Source: Rhodohalobacter sp. SW132 (lineage in GTDB: Bacteria; Bacteroidota; Rhodothermia; Balneolales; Balneolaceae). Taken from it: a stretch of 64,000 nt of DNA. Below the pieces are notes generated by a model. That model did no database searches. It saw nothing but the letters and a program-made list of their open reading frames with translations, and was not told the DNA's origin. Made by a program: the position numbers and the translations under genes. Each line of letters begins with the position of its first letter. Position 1 is the stretch's first letter. Below are positions 18,408 through 28,187 of this stretch, one piece after another. Location: NCBI RefSeq assembly GCF_003390325.1, contig NZ_QUOK01000010.1, forward strand, positions 157,746-221,745, in the 5' to 3' direction.

Positions 18408-20981
18408 ATGAGACGCGCAGATAATTTTTTTAAGAAAGCAGTAACCAACTACAAAAATCAATCGGCAGCCGCTTTTTGTAGTTTAATTCTTGTCCTATTC
18501 AGCCAGCCTGTTGAAGCACAGGAGATTTACCCATTCTCTACCGATAAAACCCATATCACCGTTTGGAATGGTGATGACCATGTGCCGCTGTTCATCAAAG
18601 GAGTGAACCTTGGGGTGGCTCTGCCCGGAACTTTCCCGGGCCAGCTTGCCGCAACGCGCGAAGATTATGACCGCTGGCTTCAGCTAATTCGTGATGCGGG
18701 ATTCAACACCATCCGGCTCTACACCCTTCATTTCCCGCGCTTCTACGAAGCTCTCTCAGAATTTAACCGAAAAAACCCGAACCATCCGCTCTACTATTTC
18801 CAGGGTGTGTGGCTTGAGGAGACCATACCCGGCTATGATGATGATCTCTACTCGCTTACCCAGCTTTTTGATCAGGAGATTGAGGACAATGTAAACAGCG
18901 TTCACGGAAATGCTGTGATTCCGGAGCGACAGGGAAAGGCTTACGGAACCTACACCGTTGACACATCTGAGTGGATGATCGGATACATTATCGGGCGCGA
19001 AGTTCATCCGCCCGAAATTCTTCATACCGACCAGACCCACCCTGAAATAACCTCATTTCATGGATCTTATTTTTCCATTGAAGATGCCGGAGCCTCAGAA
19101 TCGTGGATTACGGAAAGACTCGATAATCTCGTCTCGTTTGAAGAGATCAATTACGGCACGCAGCGCCCCGTTAGTTTTTCGAGCTGGCCGTCACTCGATC
19201 CGCTTGAACATCCCGGCGAAGTAAACGAATATGAAGTGAGCGCATCGGTGGATCTGTCTAAGGTTGATTTCAGTGGCGCCAAAGCTGGATTTTTCATCAG
19301 CTACCACGCCTATCCATACTATCCGGATTATATCAGCCGCGACCCTAAATACACTCCATTTTCTGATCACTTGGGCCAGAACAGCTATCTCGGATACCTG
19401 ACCTTTCTCAAGGAACACTATAAGTCCACTCCGCTAATTATTGCAGAGTTCGGCGCACCCTCCAGCTGGGGAATCGCCCATTACGCGCATAACGGAATTC
19501 ATCACGGCGGGCATGACGAAAAATCGCAGGGGGAACACAGCATCCGGATGCTGCAAAATATCGACATGGCAAGTGGCGGCGGGGGGCTGCAGTTTTCCTG
19601 GATTGATGAGTGGTTTAAACGTACCTGGATTACCGATCCCGTCGATTTCAACCCAGACAGGCGAATCATTTGGCACAATGTAACCGCGGCAGAACAGAAC
19701 TACGGACTGCTTGGTTACAAAAAGGCAGATGCTGGAATGCGGGTTTGGGAAGAGTTTTGCAGCGATTGTCCCGTAACCGGAATTGAAGCCGGCTCCGACT
19801 TTGCCTACCTGAAATTAACGCTGAACACCCGACAGCATCTGTCCGTGTTGGATACGCTATGGGTAGGATTAGACATGTATGATGCCGGGCTCGGTGAATC
19901 CATTCTGCCCTCGGGGCACTCTGTACAAAACAGGGCTGAATTTGCCCTGATGATTACCAATTATAAAGCTGAACTCTACGTTACAGAAGCGTACGATCTG
20001 TTTGGAATGTGGCACAATCAGTCGGCTCCCGAACAACAATACAGATCAATTGCTACCGATGGAGCTCCCTGGAAAATTGTGCGATGGAAAAACAACCAGT
20101 TCGAAAATGAGGTTCAGTACATAGGCAGTATGCAGGTGAACAGGCTCGATCTGCCAAAAAGCAGTTTGGATGCAGTACGGCTTTATGATGATAAAATTGA
20201 GATTCGGCTGCCGTGGACTCTCTTGAACGTGATTGATCCCAGCCGTGCAGAAGTGATACACGATGATCGCAACACACCCCAAACCGAAACCAGGATATCG
20301 GACGGACTGAGCGTTGCAATTGCGTACAACGATTTTTTTGCAGAGACATCAGAACGGCATATGTGGCAAAACTGGAATCACGCTCTTGAGGCAGAAGAGT
20401 ATATAAAAGAGAGTTACGTCGTGATGAAGGAGCGGCTGCCCTCTCTTCCCGGAAATCCTGTTGCGGTTGCAGATCGTTATGTAGTCAGCACAGGGGCGGA
20501 TAGTCATATTCCTGCAGAGCAGGGGGTGCTAAGCAACGACCTTTCTCTTGACGGAAGCCCGATGGCTGCCTCCATTGTAACCACACCCGCATTTGGTTTA
20601 ATAGATCTGAAACCGGACGGAAGCTTTGTTTACAGCCCGGATGAAGGGCGCTCAGGTGAGGATAGCTTCACCTACCGAGTCAGAGCAGGTTACAATCAGT
20701 CGGAACCCGTAACGGTTATGCTTGATATCAGCGGAACCCCCACCGGTTCAGGTTTCGTAAGGCTCTACCCAAACCCAACGCAAGGGCGTTTTACCATCAG
20801 CTCAACAGCAACCGTTGACCGTGTGGAAATTTATTCTATTACAGGGCAGCTCCTCCATCGTACCGATGTAAATAACAGGGCCGCGGAATTCTCACTCAGC
20901 GGATATCCAAGCGGAGTCTATTTTGCGAGAATCTACTCCGGAAGTGAAGTTCTGAATAAAAAATTTATGCTGATTCGATGA
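18408..20981 (+). CDS. Secreted glycoside hydrolase-like protein with T9SS sorting domain
   Basis: An 857-residue exported protein with a signal peptide (hydrophobic AAFCSLILVLF, ending near VEAQ). Residues ~48-430 look like a clan-A TIM-barrel glycosidase: FIKGVNLG, DAGFNTIRLY, an acid/base candidate Glu198 in IGREVHPPE and a nucleophile candidate Glu347 in LIIAEFGAPSSWG. Residues ~680-780 form a cadherin/Ig-like module (VLSNDLSLDGSPMAA, PDGSFVYSPDEGRSGEDSFTY). The last ~75 residues (RLYPNPTQGRFTIS to NKKFMLIR) are a type A sorting domain of the type IX secretion system. Substrate unknown; probably a beta-glucan or similar polysaccharide. Confidence 0.82.
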   Translation: MRRADNFFKKAVTNYKNQSAAAFCSLILVLFSQPVEAQEIYPFSTDKTHITVWNGDDHVPLFIKGVNLGVALPGTFPGQLAATREDYDRWLQLIRDAGFNTIRLYTLHFPRFYEALSEFNRKNPNHPLYYFQGVWLEETIPGYDDDLYSLTQLFDQEIEDNVNSVHGNAVIPERQGKAYGTYTVDTSEWMIGYIIGREVHPPEILHTDQTHPEITSFHGSYFSIEDAGASESWITERLDNLVSFEEINYGTQRPVSFSSWPSLDPLEHPGEVNEYEVSASVDLSKVDFSGAKAGFFISYHAYPYYPDYISRDPKYTPFSDHLGQNSYLGYLTFLKEHYKSTPLIIAEFGAPSSWGIAHYAHNGIHHGGHDEKSQGEHSIRMLQNIDMASGGGGLQFSWIDEWFKRTWITDPVDFNPDRRIIWHNVTAAEQNYGLLGYKKADAGMRVWEEFCSDCPVTGIEAGSDFAYLKLTLNTRQHLSVLDTLWVGLDMYDAGLGESILPSGHSVQNRAEFALMITNYKAELYVTEAYDLFGMWHNQSAPEQQYRSIATDGAPWKIVRWKNNQFENEVQYIGSMQVNRLDLPKSSLDAVRLYDDKIEIRLPWTLLNVIDPSRAEVIHDDRNTPQTETRISDGLSVAIAYNDFFAETSERHMWQNWNHALEAEEYIKESYVVMKERLPSLPGNPVAVADRYVVSTGADSHIPAEQGVLSNDLSLDGSPMAASIVTTPAFGLIDLKPDGSFVYSPDEGRSGEDSFTYRVRAGYNQSEPVTVMLDISGTPTGSGFVRLYPNPTQGRFTISSTATVDRVEIYSITGQLLHRTDVNNRAAEFSLSGYPSGVYFARIYSGSEVLNKKFMLIR

Positions 20982-21029
20982 GTTGCATTTTTGGCAGTTC
21001 CATACCGGCTACCTGGTTGTATTTTTTTA

Positions 21030-23402
21030 TTAAAAATATCTCGGAATACTGATGCCCACAAAGGAACCCGGTGCGTCCAGTCGAAGCGCAAAATCTAATC
21101 TTAGGATTCCAAAAATGCTGTTCAGACTGATTCCGGCCTCAGTATGAACCCCGTCGGGTGTAACGGGGAGAAAATCGTAAATGGGTTGAGTTTCTGAATA
21201 AACTGCTCCTCCAAACAGAATAATTCCCCAGCCTTTATCAGCAAACCAGTTGAGACCTATAAGTTCAAAGGGTATTGATCTGAAGTTATGTTCGGCGATC
21301 AGGGTCCAAAATCGGCTTCCTTCATACGGGCCGTCACCTCTGGTTTTGATCGTGCCAAATGGAGAGAATATACCCATCGGTCCGTCTAAAATTCCAAGTT
21401 GCTGCGGGGGGAGGTCCCCAAACGTGTATCCGGCAGTTGCCCGGATGTCAAGCGTGTTTGGGAAGACACGGCGGGGGAAAAATGTCTGGAAATTCCAGCT
21501 AAGATCGGCATTCAAAAATGTGAAGTCGAATTCGCTGCCAAGTGCGGAATCGGAGTATTCAGCTGATACCCGCAAACTTCGGTTTCCGCTAAAACCGTAG
21601 TTAAATGAAGAGCGGTTAATATCGATTCCAAAACGTAAGAAGTTAAGTCTTCCGTCCCAAACTGGTGAATTTGCAGGGCGGCGGCTGTGCAATCCAAATA
21701 GACTGAAGTCATAAACCTCCTCTATCTCGGTAAAGATCGACTCATCTTTACGGCTAACAAAAGAAAGCAAAAAATTCGTTCGCGGAAATATGCGGTTGAA
21801 TTCAACTCCGCCTGAATACCGTTCGGTTTTGTAATAGTCGAAATAGTCATTGCCGCCGGCCAGGGATTGCGTAGTGTTCATAAACCCTTCGTAAATACTG
21901 TCGTGCGATCGGGGACGGATATCATTATTGTACTCACTGAAAATTACGCTTTCTGAGCCGGAAGTGAATCCCGGTAATTTTTGACGGATTTTAAATCCGT
22001 AATTTATAATGCCTGCATGAAAACTGTAACTTCCTGAAATCTTACCGGTTGTATTTGTTGCATCCAGGGTATGTGAATAATTCAGACCAAGATTAAATCC
22101 ATCCACCCGGTTAAACCTGCCCTCAGGACTGAGCCCGGCAGGCAGAAAACCACCGCCTTGGATTGGGCCTGAACTGTCATCCGAGCCGGTTATCAATCCT
22201 GAGAGAAATCCTTCGGGTTCAAAAGCTTTCTCCAGCGTGTTCGTGCTGTCAATCGTGTCATAAGCTTCCCTCTCTTCAAAAGTGAGGGGGATCATTCTGC
22301 TGGAAAAATCGGTAACGGTATCTTGTTCGGCCCGGGTGAGAACGCGGTCCTGTTGGTAAAGTGAATCGGGAAGCTCCGTGTTGAGGCTGTATTCCGAGAG
22401 AGTTGAGGTCTGGCTGAAATTGAAAGGAGGGAATCGAAGTCCAACCATCTCAATTTTAATGGTTCCGGAAACCCGCATATCTACCGGCAGCCAAAACCTT
22501 TCGCCAAAATTGCTGAACTGTTGACGGTAAGACAGGTCAAACTCCTGAACAGGTGGCGGAAAGTTAACCACATCGTTAGGATAAAGTTCAACTTCAATTA
22601 ATGCATACTCTCTGCCGAGCACATACGCAATGCCATTAAAAAGGGGCTGAAGTCTTCGTTTTGGTATTACCTGAATTTTATAGACCGGTTTATCATCCAG
22701 GCGAAGTGTTTCAAGCAGGCGAAAATCATAATACCGGAGTGCATCCGGGTGAGTTACGCCAACCATATTGTATCCGGCAATGGTGATATTATCATCATAA
22801 AAATTTGGCAAAAAGCGAACCCCGGCAAAATTCTGATCAGCTCCAATATTATTGGTTTGCGATCGGAAGAGCTGCAGCTCCCGATGGCCCATTTCATGAT
22901 GCCAGAATGAACGTGTTCCGCTCTCAGCGATCGACACAATAGAGGTGTCATTCCGTATTACCTGGCGGGTATACGCATCAACTTCGTACGTGTGAAGTTC
23001 TTCCCGCCATATTTTTTTTCGTTCAATGACCCGTTCCATAATCGAAAGACCGGGATCTTTTTCTGTGACAACAATTTCGTCAAGCTCGGTAACTGAGGGC
23101 TCCATTTCGATGTAAATGGATTCATCCGGCCATTGCTCCAATTCGACTTGCCTCGATTCATAACCGATATAGCGGACCACAAGAGTTGCAGGGTATTGAG
23201 AAATTTCTATTGAAAATTCACCATCGAGGTTGGCCGTTGTGCCGCGGTATGTGTTCTCAATGAGTACGGTTGCTGCAGGGAGAGGGGAGCCGGATTCGGC
23301 ATCTGAAATGATCCCGCGAACCGTCTGAGCGGAAACAGAAGAGAAAAATGGCGTGCAGGTAAAAAACAGCAACAGAAGCAAAATGGAGTACTCACTTTTC
23401 AT
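21030..23402 (-). CDS. DUF5686/carboxypeptidase-regulatory-domain outer membrane protein
   Basis: A 790-residue protein with a signal peptide (ILLLLLFFTCTPFFSSVSA). Residues 26-110 are a carboxypeptidase-regulatory-like beta domain (GIISDAESGSPLPAATVLIENTYRGTTANLDGEFSI), the same plug-preceding domain as in SusC-type receptors. The rest is the DUF5686 region, rich in beta strands (aromatic-alternating segments to the C-terminal SIPRYF), consistent with an outer-membrane barrel. There is no SusD partner nearby. It probably has a transport or envelope role; the ligand is unknown. Confidence 0.85.
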   Translation of the reverse strand: MKSEYSILLLLLFFTCTPFFSSVSAQTVRGIISDAESGSPLPAATVLIENTYRGTTANLDGEFSIEISQYPATLVVRYIGYESRQVELEQWPDESIYIEMEPSVTELDEIVVTEKDPGLSIMERVIERKKIWREELHTYEVDAYTRQVIRNDTSIVSIAESGTRSFWHHEMGHRELQLFRSQTNNIGADQNFAGVRFLPNFYDDNITIAGYNMVGVTHPDALRYYDFRLLETLRLDDKPVYKIQVIPKRRLQPLFNGIAYVLGREYALIEVELYPNDVVNFPPPVQEFDLSYRQQFSNFGERFWLPVDMRVSGTIKIEMVGLRFPPFNFSQTSTLSEYSLNTELPDSLYQQDRVLTRAEQDTVTDFSSRMIPLTFEEREAYDTIDSTNTLEKAFEPEGFLSGLITGSDDSSGPIQGGGFLPAGLSPEGRFNRVDGFNLGLNYSHTLDATNTTGKISGSYSFHAGIINYGFKIRQKLPGFTSGSESVIFSEYNNDIRPRSHDSIYEGFMNTTQSLAGGNDYFDYYKTERYSGGVEFNRIFPRTNFLLSFVSRKDESIFTEIEEVYDFSLFGLHSRRPANSPVWDGRLNFLRFGIDINRSSFNYGFSGNRSLRVSAEYSDSALGSEFDFTFLNADLSWNFQTFFPRRVFPNTLDIRATAGYTFGDLPPQQLGILDGPMGIFSPFGTIKTRGDGPYEGSRFWTLIAEHNFRSIPFELIGLNWFADKGWGIILFGGAVYSETQPIYDFLPVTPDGVHTEAGISLNSIFGILRLDFALRLDAPGSFVGISIPRYF

Positions 23403-23594
23403 AGAATGCTTTTTCCTTGGGGGTTCAGGGCGGGAATGATCCCATAACTCTCATAAATTTTTATGTTGAATGACTGAAGTGTGATGCTAAAAAACCGTGT
23501 TACGTTTTTTGATGAGACCTCTGGGTCAGACTCTGTACGATAATTCAGGATCATCGTTTCATTAAAAGAGCCTGATTTTTTTATATAGAAGTGA

Positions 23595-24641
23595 TCAGCT
23601 GTTTTCGAGAACAACAGCCGGTTCAAGCGGTTTCACAACAACCTCATCACTCGGTTCAAAAATTACACGGTTATCGGTGTGTACAATGTACCTGTCTCCG
23701 CCAAACTCCACATGGTAGGTGATATCATGGCCTTTAAACTCTCTTGCGGCAATAATGCCAAGTTTTGATTCGTCTGTATTCCCATTGGGTTTTTCAATGG
23801 TTAGATGTTCCGGACGGATCGAACAGGTTATATGCCCTCGTGCACGGCAATTTAACCTCATAAGCCCGAGGTTGGTATTCACGTGGTCAGAATCGTCAGC
23901 ATCCGCTTCAAAAATATTGGTTTTCCCCAGAAATTGCGCTACAAATTTTGTTTTTGGCTGATAGTACACTTCTTCAGGAGTACCGATCTGTTCGATGCGT
24001 CCTTCGTTCATCACTCCCACGCGATCAGCAAACGAGAGTGCCTCCTCCTGGTCGTGTGTAACCAGTACAGCACTCATTCGTGCTTTTTTAATGATTGACC
24101 GCACCTCCTTTCGGGTAACGGTACGAAGCATTGCATCAAGATTTGAGAACGGCTCATCAAGTAAAATAAGCTCGGGTTCCGGGGCGATCGCCCTTGCCAA
24201 AGCAACACGCTGCTGCTGTCCCCCGGAAAGTTCAGCCGGACTGCGGTCTTTAAAATCTCCCATTCCGGTCCGGCATAACACCTCTTCAGCAAAAACATTG
24301 CGTTTATGTTTTGGCAGATTGTTAAGCCCGAACGCTACATTTTCAAGAGCGGTCATGTGCGGAAAAAGGGCGTAGTCTTGAAAAACGAAGCCAATTCCTC
24401 GTTTTTGGGGAGGTACGTGCCTGTTAACAGAAGAAAGGATATTACCGCTTAAAATGACCTGACCTGCATCTGGTTTTTCAAACCCGGATATCAATCGTAA
24501 CGTGGTCGTTTTACCACAGCCACTTGGGCCTAACAGGGCAAAAATTTCATCTTTACCAACGTGAAAGGTAGCCTGTTTTACAACAGGATTTCCTTTTTCA
24601 AACGATTTTTCTAATTGATTTACGACAAGCAGCATCGGCAA
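23595..24641 (-). CDS. ABC transporter ATP-binding protein, FbpC/PotA-like
   Basis: A 348-residue ATPase: Walker A GPSGCGKTT, Q-loop FVFQDYALFPHM, signature LSGGQQQRVALARA, Walker B LILLDEPFSNLD and switch His in VLVTHDQEEAL. The C-terminal ~110 residues form the TOBE-like regulatory region typical of iron(III), spermidine and sugar importers. Closest in pattern to FbpC-type iron(III) ATPases. No permease or binding protein is adjacent, so it is an orphan here and works with subunits encoded elsewhere. The start at 24641 (MPMLLVV) could also be the second ATG two codons in. Confidence 0.9.
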   Translation of the reverse strand: MPMLLVVNQLEKSFEKGNPVVKQATFHVGKDEIFALLGPSGCGKTTTLRLISGFEKPDAGQVILSGNILSSVNRHVPPQKRGIGFVFQDYALFPHMTALENVAFGLNNLPKHKRNVFAEEVLCRTGMGDFKDRSPAELSGGQQQRVALARAIAPEPELILLDEPFSNLDAMLRTVTRKEVRSIIKKARMSAVLVTHDQEEALSFADRVGVMNEGRIEQIGTPEEVYYQPKTKFVAQFLGKTNIFEADADDSDHVNTNLGLMRLNCRARGHITCSIRPEHLTIEKPNGNTDESKLGIIAAREFKGHDITYHVEFGGDRYIVHTDNRVIFEPSDEVVVKPLEPAVVLENS

Positions 24642-24879
24642 AAGTCTTTATCTGAATCTGATCTAACTGAAAACGAATTCTTATTTAAATTTAGTCTATA
24701 TAAGTTACCGAATTTTCCTGATATCCTAAACCCGGCATTTTTTTAAGTATATCAGCCTGATACGACAAACAGCAGTAAGGGTGCAAATGGATTCGTGAAT
24801 CTTTTTGGCAGAATTATTTTATATTATAAGAATAGAATAGAAGTTAACTCGTAAATAATATTAAATAATCGGTTGAGGC

Positions 24880-25389
24880 ATGAAAAACTTTGCACTGTAT
24901 ACATTCACAATACTTTTCAGCATTGCACTTTTGCAGGCGTGCGGGGAAGATGAGCCGGAAGTTGCAGAAAGAGACCAGCAAGCCATTGAAGATTCTTTGC
25001 AGCAGGCATACCAGGAAGAGATGGAACAGATGCGCCGCGATAGTATTGAACAAGCCAGGGCTGACAGCATTGCTGCGGCTGAAGAGCAGCGGCGTGTCGA
25101 TTTTTCGGATGATGGAGACTTTGTGGTGCAGGTTGAAGCGTGGAGATCAGAGAATAAAGCACAGCAACAGGCAGAACGCTGGAAGGATAGAGGCTACGAA
25201 CGGGCATTTGTTGTAACGTATGGAAATAGCGATACCGGAGATCTTTGGTACAGAGTACGGATTGGCAGATTTGAAACCCGGGATATGGCTGAGCGCTTTA
25301 AAAACATGATTTCTGAGGACTATGGGGCGCAATCCTGGGTCAGCCGGATCGATCAAAATGTTGAACAGGGCGCTATGCAGGGGAATTAA
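24880..25389 (+). CDS. SPOR-domain lipoprotein
   Basis: A 169-residue protein with a lipobox (IALLQAC, Cys21). Residues ~35-75 form a highly charged helix rich in Gln, Glu, Asp and Arg with the motif MRRDSIEQARADSIAAAEEQRR. Residues ~80-155 are a SPOR domain (FVVQVEAWRSENKAQQQAERWKDRGYERAFVV, WYRVRIGRFETRDMAERF), which binds denuded glycan strands of peptidoglycan at division sites. It would sit at the outer membrane facing the periplasm. It is the only gene of its transcription unit and ends before a clear terminator. Confidence 0.9.
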   Translation: MKNFALYTFTILFSIALLQACGEDEPEVAERDQQAIEDSLQQAYQEEMEQMRRDSIEQARADSIAAAEEQRRVDFSDDGDFVVQVEAWRSENKAQQQAERWKDRGYERAFVVTYGNSDTGDLWYRVRIGRFETRDMAERFKNMISEDYGAQSWVSRIDQNVEQGAMQGN

Positions 25390-25526
25390 ACATAGGGAAA
25401 AATACGTAGTTTGATAAACCTAAATTATTTAAATACAAGTTTTTGAGAAGATTTACCTATGTATTTACTTAGTTTTTTGCTATTATGAATTGCGCTCAAG
25501 TAGCGTCTCTCTTGATGAATAGTCAG

Positions 25527-25563
25527 GGCATCACACCGGATACGTGTGATGCCTTATTTTTTT
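25527..25563 (+). terminator. Terminator between SPOR lipoprotein and the partner-switch genes
   Basis: Perfect 10-bp stem (GGCATCACAC at 25527-25536 with GTGTGATGCC at 25544-25553), 7-base loop and a T-rich tail. It lies about 140 bases past the SPOR gene, separating it from the downstream operon. Confidence 0.88.
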
Positions 25564-25669
25564 ACAGCCCATCTGTAACATCCCCGGATAATACAACGTA
25601 GTGAACTTTGCCTCTTACAAGGATTGCTCTATATTGCGGGATACACCCAAATTTTAATTATTTCCAGGA

Positions 25670-26020
25670 ATGAAAAATTTCAATATCAGTCACAGAAATG
25701 AAAATGACTGCATCGTGTTAGATCTGCAGGGTGAACTGGATGCCCATACTGCTTCTGAGCTGGAAAAGGCATTTCAGGATCTGATAGCCCGCGACCAGAT
25801 CCACATTATCGTGAACTTTCGTGAACTCGAATATATAGCCAGCGCCGGACTTGGAGTTTTTATGGCATATATTGAAGATGTCAGAAAAGATGGCGGAGAC
25901 ATTAAGCTCACAAATATGAATGATAAGGTGTTCAATGTTTTTGACCTGCTGGGCTTTCCGGCGCTTTACGACATTTTTGAGGATGAGTCTGAAGCAATTC
26001 AACGGTTTTCTAACTCTTAA
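25670..26020 (+). CDS. STAS-domain anti-sigma factor antagonist (RsbV-like)
   Basis: A 116-residue single STAS domain. It has LDLQGELDAHTASELEKAFQDLI and the phosphorylation-loop region IVNFRELEYIASAGLGVFMAYIEDVRK, where Ser62 or the adjacent residues (IASAGLG) stand in for the usual D-S-x-G-L. In partner switching, the unphosphorylated form binds the kinase/anti-sigma partner. It is followed after 12 bases by an RsbW-like kinase and then by an RsbU-like phosphatase. Confidence 0.9.
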   Translation: MKNFNISHRNENDCIVLDLQGELDAHTASELEKAFQDLIARDQIHIIVNFRELEYIASAGLGVFMAYIEDVRKDGGDIKLTNMNDKVFNVFDLLGFPALYDIFEDESEAIQRFSNS

Positions 26021-26032
26021 ACGAGTAAGCGC

Positions 26033-26455
26033 TTGAGCACAATTTCTACATATCAAAAATCAATCGTCGCATCTACGAAAAACCTGGCGGAAGCCCGGAA
26101 TTTTGTTGCTGACCATGCCGGTAATCACGGATTTACTAAGCAGCAGATCGCAGATATTCGGCTGGTGGTTGATGAAGCGATCACGAATATTATTAAACAC
26201 GCTTACAGAGGCGATGATAAAAAGAGTATTGATATCGAAATCTCTTTTGAAAAAGATATGATCTGTATTCAAATACAGGATACGGGTAAATCTTTTAAAA
26301 TGAACAGGTATAGCGAACCGGATATAGAACGGAAAATTAAAGAGAAAAAAAGAGGGGGGATGGGGCTCTACCTGATCCACTCCCTGATGGACGAAGTGTC
26401 GTACAGTAACAAAAACGGCACCAACGAAATGATAATGTGTAAATACCGATCCTGA
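26033..26455 (+). CDS. RsbW-like serine kinase / anti-sigma factor
   Basis: A 140-residue HATPase of the anti-sigma factor kinase type, beginning at TTG 26033. The N box is VVDEAITNIIKHAYRG, the G1 box IQIQDTGKSFK, and a later GGMGLYLIHSLMDEVSYSNKNGTNEM forms the G2 region. It would phosphorylate the STAS protein just upstream and sequester a sigma factor or other effector. The STAS gene precedes by 12 bases and the phosphatase follows by 4, so the three are an operon. No sigma factor gene is in the window. Confidence 0.88.
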   Translation: MSTISTYQKSIVASTKNLAEARNFVADHAGNHGFTKQQIADIRLVVDEAITNIIKHAYRGDDKKSIDIEISFEKDMICIQIQDTGKSFKMNRYSEPDIERKIKEKKRGGMGLYLIHSLMDEVSYSNKNGTNEMIMCKYRS

Positions 26456-26459
26456 TACG

Positions 26460-28187
26460 GTGAACTATAGCAGCCAGAGTTCTAAACAGCGTTCCCGACT
26501 CGACCTGAAAACTGTATTGGAAACAAGCAGAGTTCTGATTGAAGCCCAGGACGAGCAGTTTGTGTTCGAAAATTTACTTCGAATCGCAATGGGTAAACTC
26601 CTCGTCACCCGGGCAGCTATCCTTTTGCACGACTCCAAAACGGATCAATACAACGTTTCTTTAGCAAAAGGCTCGGCAGGCCTCGATGTGGATAGATTGA
26701 ATCTGAATCTTTCGCAAAAAGATCTTTCAGCTTCTCACTTGTTGATATCTGAGCTCATAGACAATTCCAATCCGCTTAAAACCTTATATCCCGACGGTGC
26801 ACTTTTCAACCTGAGAACAAGCGAGCAGCATCTTGGATTTCTTGTCATTCAGCAGAAACTAACCAAAACGCCGTTTACGCCTGGAGAACTTGAGTTTCTC
26901 GAGAGCCTTTGTATTATATCGTCTTCTGCAGTTGCCAACAGCCGGATGTTCAATCAGCTTTCACAAACCAATCGAAAGCTCGATCAGCGTATTCATGAGC
27001 TGAATACACTATTTGACCTTTCTAAGGAATTTAACCTGCTGGCTGACAGAGATAAAATTTCGAGGATTTTTAAATTTGCCCTGATGGGGCAGCTTTTTAT
27101 CCGGTCCTTTTTTCTGATTTACAAAACAGACCGCTCCGCAGAACTTCTCGCATCCAGCAATTTTTCCGATTCCATAACCGGCAGCCAGCTCAACTCTCTT
27201 TTTGAGGAAACAGCTGATATAACAGAAGTGGATGACGAGATTACAGAAAAACATCCGGTACTAAAAAATAGCGATATCTGTTCGCTGGTCAGTATATCGG
27301 TTCAAAGTAAAAAAGTTGCGGTGATCGGCGTGGGAAACCGGGCAAACCGCAAACCATTCACGGAGACGGATTACAACTTTTTGAAATCCCTTTCAAATCT
27401 CGCCGTGAATTCAATTCAGCGAACGTATTTGCTGGAAGAGAGAATTGAAAAGGAGCGTATGGAAGAAGAGCTTTCTCTCGCTAAATCGATACAGGATAAA
27501 TTGCTGCCTGACCGAATTCCTGAAATTGAAGGAATTGATCTGTCAGCTATAACCGTGAGTTCGTACCAGGTTGGCGGCGATTATTACGATATTGCAGAAA
27601 CTCCGGATGGAAACCACATCTTTGCGATTGCAGATGTTACCGGAAAAGGATTCCCCGCATCTCTTTTGATGGCGAACCTGCAGTCGATGTTACACATATT
27701 GCTGCCTTTTGATATTACACTTTCTGTTGCAACAGAACGGATAAACAATCTGATCTATCAAAATACGCCGAGCGATAAGTTTATCACATTTTTTTGGGGA
27801 AAGTATCACCACAGAGAACGAATGTTTCGATATGTGAATGCAGGGCATAATCCGCCTCTTTTGTTGCGCGATGGCGAAGAACAATTTCGAGAATTATCGG
27901 AAGGAGGCCTTTTATTGGGTGCAATGGAAAGCATGATGCCGTATGAATCCACGGATGTCCAGCTTAATTCCGGCGATTTGGTAGTCTGCTACACCGACGG
28001 CGTGAATGAAGCACAGGCAGGGAGCGTAGAGGAAGAGTTTGGGGAGGAACGCCTGAAGAATGTTATCCGGAAAAATCGCGATCAAAGTTCAGGTCAGATC
28101 AGAGATGCTATCATAGAGGCAGTAAATGAATTTGCCGGAAGCACCCAGTTTGATGATCTGACCTTACTGATATTTAAGGCATATTAA
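26460..28187 (+). CDS. RsbU-like PP2C phosphatase with GAF domains
   Basis: A 575-residue protein starting at GTG 26460. The first ~320 residues contain two GAF-type sensory domains (LETSRVLIEAQDEQFVF, LNTLFDLSKEFNLLADRDK). A coiled-coil linker (EERIEKERMEEELSLAKSIQDKLLP) leads to a SpoIIE/PP2C phosphatase: VGGDYYDI, FAIADVTGKGFPASLLMA, GHNPPLLLRDG, CYTDGVNEA and FDDLTLLIF carry the metal-binding acidic residues. It would dephosphorylate the STAS protein on a signal sensed by the GAF domains. Its end overlaps the convergent mltF-like gene by 14 bases. Confidence 0.92.
   Translation: MNYSSQSSKQRSRLDLKTVLETSRVLIEAQDEQFVFENLLRIAMGKLLVTRAAILLHDSKTDQYNVSLAKGSAGLDVDRLNLNLSQKDLSASHLLISELIDNSNPLKTLYPDGALFNLRTSEQHLGFLVIQQKLTKTPFTPGELEFLESLCIISSSAVANSRMFNQLSQTNRKLDQRIHELNTLFDLSKEFNLLADRDKISRIFKFALMGQLFIRSFFLIYKTDRSAELLASSNFSDSITGSQLNSLFEETADITEVDDEITEKHPVLKNSDICSLVSISVQSKKVAVIGVGNRANRKPFTETDYNFLKSLSNLAVNSIQRTYLLEERIEKERMEEELSLAKSIQDKLLPDRIPEIEGIDLSAITVSSYQVGGDYYDIAETPDGNHIFAIADVTGKGFPASLLMANLQSMLHILLPFDITLSVATERINNLIYQNTPSDKFITFFWGKYHHRERMFRYVNAGHNPPLLLRDGEEQFRELSEGGLLLGAMESMMPYESTDVQLNSGDLVVCYTDGVNEAQAGSVEEEFGEERLKNVIRKNRDQSSGQIRDAIIEAVNEFAGSTQFDDLTLLIFKAY

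Noticed and set aside
23399..23626. 75-codon frame between the ABC ATPase and the DUF5686 gene
   Set aside because: Overlaps both neighbours and has no recognisable features.
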